DNA of 64,000 nt from NCBI RefSeq assembly GCF_000600085.1, contig NZ_CP006821.1, positions 806,001-870,000 on the forward strand, written 5' to 3'. Shown here one piece after another: positions 48,099 to 55,406 of the stretch (the stretch's first letter is position 1; every line of letters begins with the position of its first letter). The position numbers and the translations under genes were made by a program. The stretch comes from Helicobacter pylori oki112. Its GTDB lineage: Bacteria; Campylobacterota; Campylobacteria; Campylobacterales; Helicobacteraceae. The notes under the pieces are model-generated. The model searched no databases, was not told where the DNA came from, and worked only from the letters and a program-made list of their open reading frames with translations.

Positions 48099-48971
48099 TT
48101 GACACCCAACAAGAAACTTTTTAAAAAAATCTATATAGAGTTAAGCGATATTTGCGGGTTGCAATGCAGTTTTTGCCCTAACCCCAAAAATATCAGAGGC
48201 GTGATGCCTTTAGAATTATTTGAAAAAGTTTGCAAAGAAGCGGCCCCCTTAACCCCAATTATCACCTTGCATGTCTTAGGTGATCCTTGCAAGCTCAAAA
48301 ATTTAAACCATTATTTAAGCACCGCTAAACGCTTTTCTTTAAAAGTGGATTTGGTTACTAGCGGGGTGTATTTGCACGATTTTGAGGCGCTTTTACACGA
48401 TGCAATCTATCAAATCTCTATTTCTTTGGACGCAGGGCTAGACCATCACAACAAAATCAACCAGCACCGCTACATCCAAAAAATTTTAGAATTTTGCCGC
48501 TACAAATTTGAAAAAAATAGCGAAGTGTTTTTGAATTTACGCATTCAAGACAGCACCCTTGACAAACACCAGAATTTGATCAAGCCTTTTTTAGAAAGCT
48601 TTGAATGTGTTTCTTTAGAGGATTTAAAAACGCAAGGGCACGCTCGTTTGTTTAAAAAAAGCTTTTTGAATATCCAAAAAACCTTTAAATGGCCGAATTT
48701 GAACGCCCAAAATCCTTTAAACCAAGAATCAAAAATCCCCTATTGTTACGGCCTAATCAAGCAAATCGCTATTTTATCTAATGGCGTTGTCGTGCCGTGC
48801 TGCATGGACACGCAAGCTAATATCAGCCTTGGCGATTTAAACCATACGCCCCTAAAAGATGTTTTAAAGAGCCAAAAAGCTATGGCTATCAAAACCCATT
48901 TTTTAAAGGGCGAAGCGTTAGAACTTTTATGCAAAAACTGCTCCTACCCTTTGATCCGCTATAAAAAATAA
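48099..48971 (+). CDS. Radical SAM/SPASM-like protein (HP0568-like)
   Basis: About 290 residues. The radical SAM cluster motif is ELSDICGLQCSFCPNP (CxxxCxxC). A C-terminal short SPASM-type region has VVPCCMDTQANISLGDLNHT and LLCKNCSYPL with further cysteines for an auxiliary cluster. The usual targets are peptide or cofactor modification. No precursor peptide gene is visible beside it, so the substrate is unknown. The start is TTG at 48099 with only a weak ribosome site; a later start is possible but would near the cluster motif. Confidence 0.8.
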   Translation: MTPNKKLFKKIYIELSDICGLQCSFCPNPKNIRGVMPLELFEKVCKEAAPLTPIITLHVLGDPCKLKNLNHYLSTAKRFSLKVDLVTSGVYLHDFEALLHDAIYQISISLDAGLDHHNKINQHRYIQKILEFCRYKFEKNSEVFLNLRIQDSTLDKHQNLIKPFLESFECVSLEDLKTQGHARLFKKSFLNIQKTFKWPNLNAQNPLNQESKIPYCYGLIKQIAILSNGVVVPCCMDTQANISLGDLNHTPLKDVLKSQKAMAIKTHFLKGEALELLCKNCSYPLIRYKK

Positions 48972-49095
48972 AATTTGTATCTATTATGGGTTTAATTTTG
49001 CGTTCGCATTGAATGAAGTGTTTGAAAATTATTCAATGGTTATTTCTATAACTCACTCTTATCATTTTTAAAAATTTCGTTGTGAGCCATAGGGC

Positions 49096-50142
49096 TTATT
49101 CGCATGCTTTTTGATCGTTTTGGATAAAGTAATTTTCATACAATCGCAGTAACGCAATAAAAAACGCCGTGATAGTAGGCCCTACAATAATCCCCCAAAA
49201 ACCAAATTGTGAAATCCCAGCAATCATGGAAAAGAAAATCAGCATTTCATTGATTTTAAGGGTGGTTTTAAAGATTCTTTTTTTGATGAAGACGATTAAA
49301 ATTGGCTTGATCACGCTATCAATCAGCACGCTAATCAATAAAATGGAATACAAAGCGATAAAAATAGCCTCATTCACATTCCCATGATAAAGCTCATAAA
49401 TCGCTATAGGAATCCAAATCAAAGCCCCCCCAACAGCCGGCACCAAAGACGCCAAGCCGTATAAAATCCCTAAAGACCAGCCGTCATGCCCAAACCATAC
49501 GATCATCACCCCAAACGCCACGCCCTCTAAAATAACCGTGATGAGGGAAGTTAAAAGCACGATGCGTAAAATCCCAGCCACTTCTTCAAAAATCTTTTTG
49601 CTTTGATTGATTCCAAGAGGCAAGACCCCTAAAAAATAACGATAAAATCTCTCCCCGTAATAAAAAAAGAAAAACAACAGCCCCAAGATAAACAAAGCGT
49701 CTGTAATGAGTTTCAAGCTGTATCTTCCCACATAGCTGCTTATTTTCAACAAATAGCCCGTGATTGAAGCGGCACTAAAATTTTCTAAAAACTTGCTCGC
49801 TCCATCATGAATGGTAGGAAAATGCGATAAATTTTCGGTGATTGTCCCTTTAAGCCATTTGATTAGGGCTGAAAATTTTTCAAAATTGATTTCAAAAATA
49901 ATATTAGAACTTTTATAAACAATAAAATACAACGGCACGATCAAAACGCTCGCTAAAACCAAAACGCATAAAAACGAACTGACAACATTAAAAAAGCGCT
50001 TATCCAAAAAAACTTTCACTTGAAAAAACCCCACGCACAAAAGCCCAGCAATCAATGCATCCATTAAAAAATCTTGATACAAGTAGATCATCCAATAAAA
50101 ACCAATCAAAAAAAGAATCCAAAAGAAATACTGAGCTTTCAT
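49096..50142 (-). CDS. AI-2E transporter family (PerM-like) membrane protein
   Basis: About 348 residues from ATG at 50142 (MKAQYFFWILFL), which has GGGGA seven bases upstream. The longer frame to 50169 lacks this. Around eight helices and the family motifs IWFGHDGWSLGILYGLASLV and PAVGGALIWIPIAIYEL are present, with FWGIIVGPTITAFFIALL near the end. Members export small molecules or act in Na+/H+ exchange, and TqsA exports AI-2. The substrate here is not known. Confidence 0.85.
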   Translation of the reverse strand: MKAQYFFWILFLIGFYWMIYLYQDFLMDALIAGLLCVGFFQVKVFLDKRFFNVVSSFLCVLVLASVLIVPLYFIVYKSSNIIFEINFEKFSALIKWLKGTITENLSHFPTIHDGASKFLENFSAASITGYLLKISSYVGRYSLKLITDALFILGLLFFFFYYGERFYRYFLGVLPLGINQSKKIFEEVAGILRIVLLTSLITVILEGVAFGVMIVWFGHDGWSLGILYGLASLVPAVGGALIWIPIAIYELYHGNVNEAIFIALYSILLISVLIDSVIKPILIVFIKKRIFKTTLKINEMLIFFSMIAGISQFGFWGIIVGPTITAFFIALLRLYENYFIQNDQKACE

Positions 50143-50227
50143 GAAATTATCCCCATTAAACTGAACCAAAAATTATCAAATGTTAGCTAAAAAACGCTCT
50201 TTTAAGGATAAAAAATCTCTTTTAACT

Positions 50228-50233
50228 TATAAT
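50228..50233 (+). promoter_or_regulatory. -10 box before dapF
   Basis: AACTTATAATTAAAG lies 25 bases before the dapF ATG in the divergent gap with the permease gene. Confidence 0.55.
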
Positions 50234-50257
50234 TAAAGTCAAAAAGGCTTATCATAG

Positions 50258-51109
50258 ATGGTGTTTTACAAATATTCAGGGAGCGGGAATGATTTTTTAA
50301 TCATTCAAAGTTTCAAAAAAAAAGATTTTTCCAATTTAGCCAAGCAGGTGTGCCATAGGCATGAGGGTTTTGGGGCTGATGGGCTTGTAGTCGTCTTACC
50401 GAGTAAGGATTATGACTACGAATGGGATTTTTACAATTCAGACGGCTCTAAAGCTGGCATGTGCGGGAATGCGAGCCGTTGCGTGGGGTTATTTGCTTAC
50501 CAACATGCTATAGCCTCTAAAAACCATGTTTTTTTAGCCGGAAAAAGAGAGATTTCTATTTGCGTAGAAGAGCCCAATATCATAGAGAGCAATCTTGGTA
50601 ACTACAAAATCCTAGATGCAATACCCGCTTTAAGATGCGAAAAATTTTTTACCAATAACAGCGTTTTAGAAAATATCCCTACTTTCTACCTCATAGATAC
50701 AGGAGTGCCGCATTTAGTGGGATTTGTGAAAAATAAAGGGTTATTAAATTCCCTTAACACGCTGGAATTAAGGGCTTTAAGGCATGCGTTTAACGCTAAT
50801 ATTAACATCGCTTTTATAGAAAATAAAGAAACGATTTTTTTACAAACTTATGAAAGAGGGGTTGAAGATTTCACGCTGGCTTGCGGGACGGGCATGGCGG
50901 CGGTTTTTATCGCTGCACATATTTTTTATAACACGCCTAAAAAAGCCGCTCTCATCCCTAAAAGCAACGAATCTTTAGAGCTTTCTTTAAAAAATGATGG
51001 AATTTTTTATAAAGGCGCGGTGCGTTATATTGGCATGAGCGTTTTGGGCATGAGTGTTTTGGGCATGAGTGTTTTGGGCATGAGTGTTTTTGATCGTTAT
51101 TTCTTGTAA
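50258..51109 (+). CDS. dapF: Diaminopimelate epimerase
   Basis: A 283-residue epimerase that makes meso-DAP for lysine and peptidoglycan. The first catalytic cysteine is in [16 protein letters not shown] and the second in [14 protein letters not shown]. The N-terminus [13 protein letters not shown] is normal. The C-terminus is extended by tandem GMSVL units ending in DRYFL, encoded by 15-bp repeats, so the length may differ between strains. An A9 tract (50315-50323) lies in the N-terminal codons for SFKKKDF. Confidence 0.95.
   Translation: MVFYKYSGSGNDFLIIQSFKKKDFSNLAKQVCHRHEGFGADGLVVVLPSKDYDYEWDFYNSDGSKAGMCGNASRCVGLFAYQHAIASKNHVFLAGKREISICVEEPNIIESNLGNYKILDAIPALRCEKFFTNNSVLENIPTFYLIDTGVPHLVGFVKNKGLLNSLNTLELRALRHAFNANINIAFIENKETIFLQTYERGVEDFTLACGTGMAAVFIAAHIFYNTPKKAALIPKSNESLELSLKNDGIFYKGAVRYIGMSVLGMSVLGMSVLGMSVFDRYFL
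51032..51090 (+). repeat. 15-bp tandem repeat at the 3' end of dapF
   Basis: Three full copies (51032-51046, 51047-51061, 51062-51076) and a 14-base fourth copy of GGCATGAGTGTTTTG. The first differs by one base. Each copy codes GMSVL. Being 15 bp, copy changes keep the frame. Confidence 0.9.
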
Positions 51110-51199
51110 TAGTAATGATTTTGTTGCAATTAAACATAATGCGCTATCATTTGCGAGTTGTTTTTAGCAATATAAAAAATATCCTAAAGGAATAAAACC

Positions 51200-51847
51200 A
51201 TGCAAGCGTTAAAATCATTACTTGAAGTGATTACAAAACTCCAGAATCTAGGCGGCTATTTGATGCATATAGCTATTTTTATCATTTTTATTTGGATTGG
51301 AGGGCTTAAGTTTGTGCCGTATGAAGCCGAAGGGATCGCTCCTTTTGTGGCTAACTCCCCTTTCTTTTCTTTCATGTATCAATTTGAAAAACCCGCATAC
51401 AAACAGCACAAAATGTCTGAATCCCAATCTATGCAAGAAGAAATGCAAGATGACCCTAAAATCGTTGAAAACAAAGAATGGCATAAAGAAAACCGCACTT
51501 ATTTAGTGGCCGAAGCTTTAGGAATCACGATTATGATCCTAGGTATTTTGGTGCTTTTAGGGCTTTGGATGCCTTTAATGGGCGTGATTGGGGGCTTGCT
51601 TGTCGCTGGAATGACGATCACGACTCTATCTTTTTTATTCACAACGCCAGAAGTGTTTGTCAATCAGCATTTCCCATGGCTTTCTGGAGCTGGAAGGTTA
51701 GTGGTTAAAGACTTGGCGTTATTTGCTGGAGGCTTGTTTGTGGCCGGATTTGATGCGAAACGCTATTTAGAGGGGAAAGGGTTTTGCTTGATGGATCGCT
51801 CATCAGTGGGGGTTAAAACTAAATGCTCTAGTGGGTGTTGCTCTTAA
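51200..51847 (+). CDS. DUF417 (YkgB/RclC-like) membrane protein
   Basis: A 215-residue protein with about four helices (YLMHIAIFIIFIWIGGLKF, ALGITIMILGILVLLGLW, IGGLLVAGMTITTLSFLFT, LALFAGGLFVAGF) and the family segment GGLKFVPYEAEGIAPFVANS. E. coli RclC of this family belongs to a reactive-chlorine defence operon. A similar stress role here is inference. The tail KTKCSSGCCS is unusually cysteine-rich. It converges on a small regulator gene and shares a hairpin with it. Confidence 0.82.
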   Translation: MQALKSLLEVITKLQNLGGYLMHIAIFIIFIWIGGLKFVPYEAEGIAPFVANSPFFSFMYQFEKPAYKQHKMSESQSMQEEMQDDPKIVENKEWHKENRTYLVAEALGITIMILGILVLLGLWMPLMGVIGGLLVAGMTITTLSFLFTTPEVFVNQHFPWLSGAGRLVVKDLALFAGGLFVAGFDAKRYLEGKGFCLMDRSSVGVKTKCSSGCCS

Positions 51848-51863
51848 AGAGCGAACACCTTAA

Positions 51864-51882
51864 AGTAGGCTTAAAGCCTACT
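51864..51882. terminator. Bidirectional hairpin between convergent genes
   Basis: Perfect seven-base arms AGTAGGC / GCCTACT around TTAAA lie between the DUF417 gene stop and the regulator stop. The flanking U-tracts are poor on both sides, so efficiency is uncertain. Confidence 0.55.
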
Positions 51883-52116
51883 AGAAGAATCATAATTGAT
51901 AGAAGAATTTTGGTTAGTGCCTTTTTTATAAATGATTGTTTTTAAAATGTGGCGTTTGACAAAGGAATTAACGCTTTCTACTTCTTCATCAGCCAATCGT
52001 CTTAAAACATCATGCTCGTCTTTAGAGAGATAAAAAGTCACTGAAAAATTGCGTTTCAACTCATCTACAGCGACACGCTTACGACCGGGCTTTATATTTT
52101 TATTTTCTAATTCCAT
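51871..52116 (-). CDS. Ribbon-helix-helix DNA-binding protein (HP0564-like)
   Basis: An 81-residue protein with the core KRNFSVTFYLSKDEHDVL then LADEEVESVNSFVKRHIL: a beta strand plus two helices in the MetJ/Arc order, with a basic N-terminus (KPGRKRVAVDE). It resembles small RHH repressors. AAAGGAAA precedes its ATG. It is a single gene, convergent to the DUF417 gene. Target sites are unknown; partly palindromic GTTA...TAAC sequences occur in its own leader. Confidence 0.75.
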   Translation of the reverse strand: MELENKNIKPGRKRVAVDELKRNFSVTFYLSKDEHDVLRRLADEEVESVNSFVKRHILKTIIYKKGTNQNSSINYDSSSRL

Positions 52117-52224
52117 TAAAATTTCCTTTTTTAGTTAGTATGTAAGTAACATCATAACGGCTATTCTAACATGAAATAAGCGCTATTTTATATTAAATCT
52201 AAAGAAAAATATTTTTAGATGTGC

Positions 52225-52230
52225 TAGAAT
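52225..52230 (+). promoter_or_regulatory. Extended -10 before the secreted protein gene
   Basis: TGTGCTAGAATACCC, an extended -10, lies 60 bases upstream of the GTG at 52290. Confidence 0.5.
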
Positions 52231-52289
52231 ACCCATTTGTTACAAGATAAGCTTTTTTATCAAAAATAATGATGGCATAGGGGCAACAA

Positions 52290-53540
52290 GTGGCAATAAA
52301 CACCTTTTTAAAACATTCTTTTCTGGTCTGTTTGTTAGCGGTTAATTCTTACGCTTTTGATTGGAACATTTTTAAATACAATCTGGGTTTCAATATGTTT
52401 ATCATGGACCATGAAGGTTCAACGCCTTATTGGGTCAATACTAACACCAATCTTAAAACCCGTTTGACTCCAAATTTTGGGATCCAATTTTATACAAAAG
52501 GTGTGGAGCAAAGCCTTACTGTAGGGGCGTATTTTTTTCAAAACTTCCATAACTACAGCACTAATTTTCCCTACCGCTGGGGGCCTACTATGTATTATAA
52601 GGCTAGGGGGAAGCGTTTTACTTTTTATGGAGGGATTTTTCCCAGGAAAAACCTCTTAGGAAGGTATGGTTTGAATATTTTTGCCCCTTATTATTGGTTT
52701 ATAGATCCAAACGCTAGAGGGTTTTTATTGCAATTTCAAAACCATTATTCGCCTTCAAAACCCTATTATGGGCATGCGGAGTTCATGCTAGATTGGTTTG
52801 GAGGCAATTGTTACAACACTTGCAAATTCGGGAGAAACCCTTATGGGAACGCAATGGACAGGTTTCAAATGAACGGCTCTGTCGCTTATAATTTCTTTAA
52901 GGATTTATTGGGTATTGGAGGGTATTTTGTTTTGTTCCATAACGAAGACAAATACCTTTTGAATGGGGCTGATGGCATGCAGTTTAATGAAAAAAAAGCG
53001 ATTGACAATAATAATATTTATCTTATGGATCGCCTCTACTTTAACGCTTACATAGGGACAAGCCTTTTAGACATCGCCCCCTTTATGGAAAAACTCAACG
53101 CCAGTTTTGGTATGGTTTCTGAATCAAGCCGATTAAGGCAAATTCACAACAATGTGCCTTTTATGAATAGCGTGGGGGGACAATTGGATGTGGAGATCCA
53201 ATACAAAGGCTTTGGAATACACAATTTATTTTTCTTCGCCAAGACCCCAGAAATGCCTTTTTATAACCAATACCAGTATGTTGAAATGTATTGCACGCCT
53301 TCGTATTGCCCCACGCCTATTTATCGTGGCGTGCCATTCTTTCAAGCCAACATGTATAATCGTTTTGATTTGTATTACAATTGGAAAAACGACTTCGCAT
53401 CCGTCCGCATCAACTTCGTGCTTAATGCGATGCGTGGGGGCTTTGATAGGAGCTTGCCTTGGTCAGAATCTTATCAAGTGTATATGACGGTTGCCTTTGA
53501 TCCTTATAACCTTATTAACAAAATTGCTAGAAAAAAGTGA
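52290..53540 (+). CDS. Unknown exported protein, probably outer-membrane barrel (HP0563-like)
   Basis: A 416-residue protein not assigned to a family I know. The start is GTG, then a signal peptide (FLKHSFLVCLLAVNSYA). The mature part is very rich in Tyr, Phe, Asn and Gly with alternating patterns (FGIQFYTKGVEQSLTVGAYF, FYGGIFPRKNLLGRYGLNIF, FASVRINFVLNAMRGG) and has two cysteine pairs (GGNCYNTCKFG; MYCTPSYCPTP). This suggests a barrel or beta-rich surface protein with disulfides. It is monocistronic with its own promoter and followed by a strong rpsU promoter. Confidence 0.7.
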   Translation: MAINTFLKHSFLVCLLAVNSYAFDWNIFKYNLGFNMFIMDHEGSTPYWVNTNTNLKTRLTPNFGIQFYTKGVEQSLTVGAYFFQNFHNYSTNFPYRWGPTMYYKARGKRFTFYGGIFPRKNLLGRYGLNIFAPYYWFIDPNARGFLLQFQNHYSPSKPYYGHAEFMLDWFGGNCYNTCKFGRNPYGNAMDRFQMNGSVAYNFFKDLLGIGGYFVLFHNEDKYLLNGADGMQFNEKKAIDNNNIYLMDRLYFNAYIGTSLLDIAPFMEKLNASFGMVSESSRLRQIHNNVPFMNSVGGQLDVEIQYKGFGIHNLFFFAKTPEMPFYNQYQYVEMYCTPSYCPTPIYRGVPFFQANMYNRFDLYYNWKNDFASVRINFVLNAMRGGFDRSLPWSESYQVYMTVAFDPYNLINKIARKK

Positions 53541-53546
53541 AAATTC

Positions 53547-53576
53547 TTGACAACCAGTTAATTCGTCTTATATAAT
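53547..53576 (+). promoter_or_regulatory. Near-consensus promoter of rpsU
   Basis: TTGACA (53547-53552) and TATAAT (53571-53576) are spaced by 18 bases. A perfect -35 is rare in this genome type, which suggests strong expression of the rpsU-fabG region. Confidence 0.75.
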
Positions 53577-53641
53577 TCTATTTCATTTGTAGCCATTGTT
53601 TGAGCAATGATTTTAAGCTATGGAAAAGAGGTGATAGCAGT

Positions 53642-53854
53642 ATGCCAGGGATTAAGGTTAGAGAAGGCGATGCGTTTGATGAAGCTTATAGGAGATTCAA
53701 AAAGCAAACCGATCGCAATTTGGTGGTAACAGAATGTCGTGCTAGAAGGTTCTTTGAGTCTAAGACTGAAAAACGCAAAAAACAAAAAATCAGTGCTAAA
53801 AAGAAGATTTTAAAGCGTCTTTATATGTTAAGGCGTTATGAGTCAAGACTATAA
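53642..53854 (+). CDS. rpsU: Ribosomal protein S21
   Basis: 70 residues from ATG at 53642 ([20 protein letters not shown]), the normal S21 start; an earlier in-frame start at 53600 would add 14 unrelated residues. AGAGGTGA precedes the ATG. The basic C-terminal helix ([20 protein letters not shown]) is typical. It helps 30S initiation. It is first of a run into fatty acid synthesis genes. Confidence 0.95.
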   Translation: MPGIKVREGDAFDEAYRRFKKQTDRNLVVTECRARRFFESKTEKRKKQKISAKKKILKRLYMLRRYESRL

Positions 53855-53890
53855 TAAGCTTTGAGAAAAATTTAAAAATTAAGGATAATC

Positions 53891-54634
53891 ATGCGATTCA
53901 CAGGGAAAAATGTTCTCATTACTGGGGCTTCTAAAGGCATTGGGGCTGAAATTGCTAGAAGTCTCGCTTCTATGGGGCTGAAAGTTTGGATCAATTACCG
54001 CAGTAATGCTGAAGTGGCTGACGCTTTGAAAAATGAGCTTGAAGAAAAAGGCTATAAGGCAGCTGTCATTAAATTTGATGCGGCTTCTGAAAGCGGTTTT
54101 ATTGAAGCGATACAAACCATTGTCCAAAGCGATGGGGGTTTGTCTTACTTGGTAAATAACGCCGGTGTGGTGCGCGATAAATTAGCGATCAAAATGAAAA
54201 CAGAAGATTTTCACCATGTCATAGACAATAACCTCACTTCAGCGTTTATAGGTTGCCGAGAGGCTTTAAAAGTGATGAGCAAAAGCCGTTTTGGGAGCGT
54301 AGTCAATATCGCGTCTATCATTGGTGAAAGAGGCAATATGGGGCAGACAAACTACTCAGCGAGTAAGGGGGGGATGATTGCGATGAGCAAGTCCTTTGCT
54401 TATGAGGGAGCTTTAAGGAATATTCGTTTCAACTCTGTGACGCCCGGTTTTATAGAAACCGACATGAACGCCAATTTGAAAGATGAACTCAAAGCGGATT
54501 ATGTTAAAAACATTCCTTTAAACAGGCTAGGGTCTGCTAAGGAAGTGGCAGAAGCGGTAGCGTTTCTTTTGAGTGATCACTCTAGTTACATCACTGGAGA
54601 GACTCTCAAAGTCAATGGCGGGCTTTATATGTAG
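53891..54634 (+). CDS. fabG: 3-oxoacyl-ACP reductase
   Basis: A 247-residue short-chain dehydrogenase. The NADPH site is VLITGASKGIGAEIARSLAS. The NAG motif is LVNNAGVVRDKLAIKMK. Catalytic Ser is in VVNIASIIGERGNMG, and Tyr and Lys in NYSASKGGMIAM. It reduces 3-oxoacyl-ACP in the elongation cycle. It sits 36 bases after rpsU and is followed by a microprotein gene and acpP. Confidence 0.96.
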   Translation: MRFTGKNVLITGASKGIGAEIARSLASMGLKVWINYRSNAEVADALKNELEEKGYKAAVIKFDAASESGFIEAIQTIVQSDGGLSYLVNNAGVVRDKLAIKMKTEDFHHVIDNNLTSAFIGCREALKVMSKSRFGSVVNIASIIGERGNMGQTNYSASKGGMIAMSKSFAYEGALRNIRFNSVTPGFIETDMNANLKDELKADYVKNIPLNRLGSAKEVAEAVAFLLSDHSSYITGETLKVNGGLYM

Positions 54635-54731
54635 TCCTAAACAAAGGATTTTTTTAGCGATAAAAGTTTGTAAGTAGCAAAAATCATGCTAACATTATGA
54701 GGTTATTCTAAAACAAAGAGGTTATTATCAA

Positions 54732-54812
54732 ATGGGGATTATTTACTTAATATTGTTTCTCATTGTAATTTATTTGTTGTATAGGATTTTAGATGTTTTG
54801 GAGCAAAAATAA
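54732..54812 (+). CDS. 26-residue single-helix microprotein (HP0560-like)
   Basis: Reading frame MGIIYLILFLIVIYLLYRIL followed by DVLEQK. It is one hydrophobic helix with a short charged tail. AGAGG lies about ten bases upstream of the ATG. It lies between fabG and acpP, where I recall a short hypothetical gene in the reference genome. Function is unknown. It could be an inner-membrane microprotein or merely leader sequence of acpP. Confidence 0.6.
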   Translation: MGIIYLILFLIVIYLLYRILDVLEQK

Positions 54813-54863
54813 ACGCTCCAATAATGGTTGATTTAATTTTTACAAAACAAGGGAGTTTTAATT

Positions 54864-55100
54864 ATGGCTTTATTTGAAGATATTCAGGCAGTTATTGCTG
54901 AGCAATTGAATGTGGATGCGGCGCAAGTTACGCCAGAGGCGGAGTTTGTGAAGGATTTGGGTGCGGACTCTTTAGATGTCGTGGAATTAATCATGGCGTT
55001 AGAAGAAAAGTTTGGCGTTGAGATTCCTGATGAGCAAGCGGAAAAAATCGTCAATGTGGGCGATGTGGTGAAGTATATTGAGGACAATAAACTGGCTTAA
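54864..55100 (+). CDS. acpP: Acyl carrier protein
   Basis: A 78-residue acidic four-helix protein. The phosphopantetheine serine is in [18 protein letters not shown]. It carries acyl chains in fatty acid, lipid A and biotin synthesis. GGGAG precedes its ATG. A terminator-like hairpin follows directly, so acpP mRNA can end before fabF. Confidence 0.97.
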   Translation: MALFEDIQAVIAEQLNVDAAQVTPEAEFVKDLGADSLDVVELIMALEEKFGVEIPDEQAEKIVNVGDVVKYIEDNKLA

Positions 55101-55109
55101 TCTTTTTAA

Positions 55110-55134
55110 CTTGGAGCGTTTGTCTCCAGGTTTT
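55110..55134 (+). terminator. Intrinsic terminator after acpP
   Basis: CTTGGAG pairs with CTCCAGG around CGTTTGT, and TTTT follows, ten bases past the acpP stop. Confidence 0.65.
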
Positions 55135-55138
55135 AGTA

Positions 55139-55381
55139 AAAATTTAGCTTTAGCTAAAATTTGGTTTTATCCCAACAGCACGAAAAACTCCATCCTTTAG
55201 GTCAGAGATATAAGTGCATAGCTGTTAGGCTATATTCAAGCTAAAAGAGGTTAAAATAGTCTTTTTGGGGTAGGAAATATCCATGCAGACTTTAAAGAAC
55301 AAAGCCTTTCGTGTTAGCATTCAATGGAATGCTTTAGTTAGGAAGCTCCTTGCTTTAGCAAGGGGTGGTTTCACTGAATGA
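55139..55381 (+). mobile_element. Probable IS200/IS605-type element remnant with TTTA-loop hairpins
   Basis: This 240-base gap before fabF holds three stems closed by TTTA: TTTAGC-TTTA-GCTAAA at about 55143-55158, a decayed CTCCATCC-TTTA-GG stem at 55189-55201, and CTCCTTGC-TTTA-GCAAGGGG at 55346-55365, followed by TGGTTTCACTGAATG. The last arrangement (GGAAG, GC-rich stem, GTGGTTTCAC) resembles the right end and 3' guide-RNA scaffold region of IS605-type tnpB elements. No transposase remains. A 32-codon frame at 55283-55381 crosses it and is probably incidental. Family assignment is by pattern only. Confidence 0.45.
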
Positions 55382-55406
55382 AAGTTTTTGAAATGAGGAG
55401 CTATTG

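Noticed and set aside
50315..50323. A9 tract near the start of dapF as a phase switch
   Set aside because: dapF is needed for peptidoglycan, so an off-phase should be lethal; the lysine codons explain the run well enough.
55283..55381. 32-codon plus-strand frame before fabF
   Set aside because: It lies across the TTTA-loop hairpin and looks like chance coding of the hairpin sequence.
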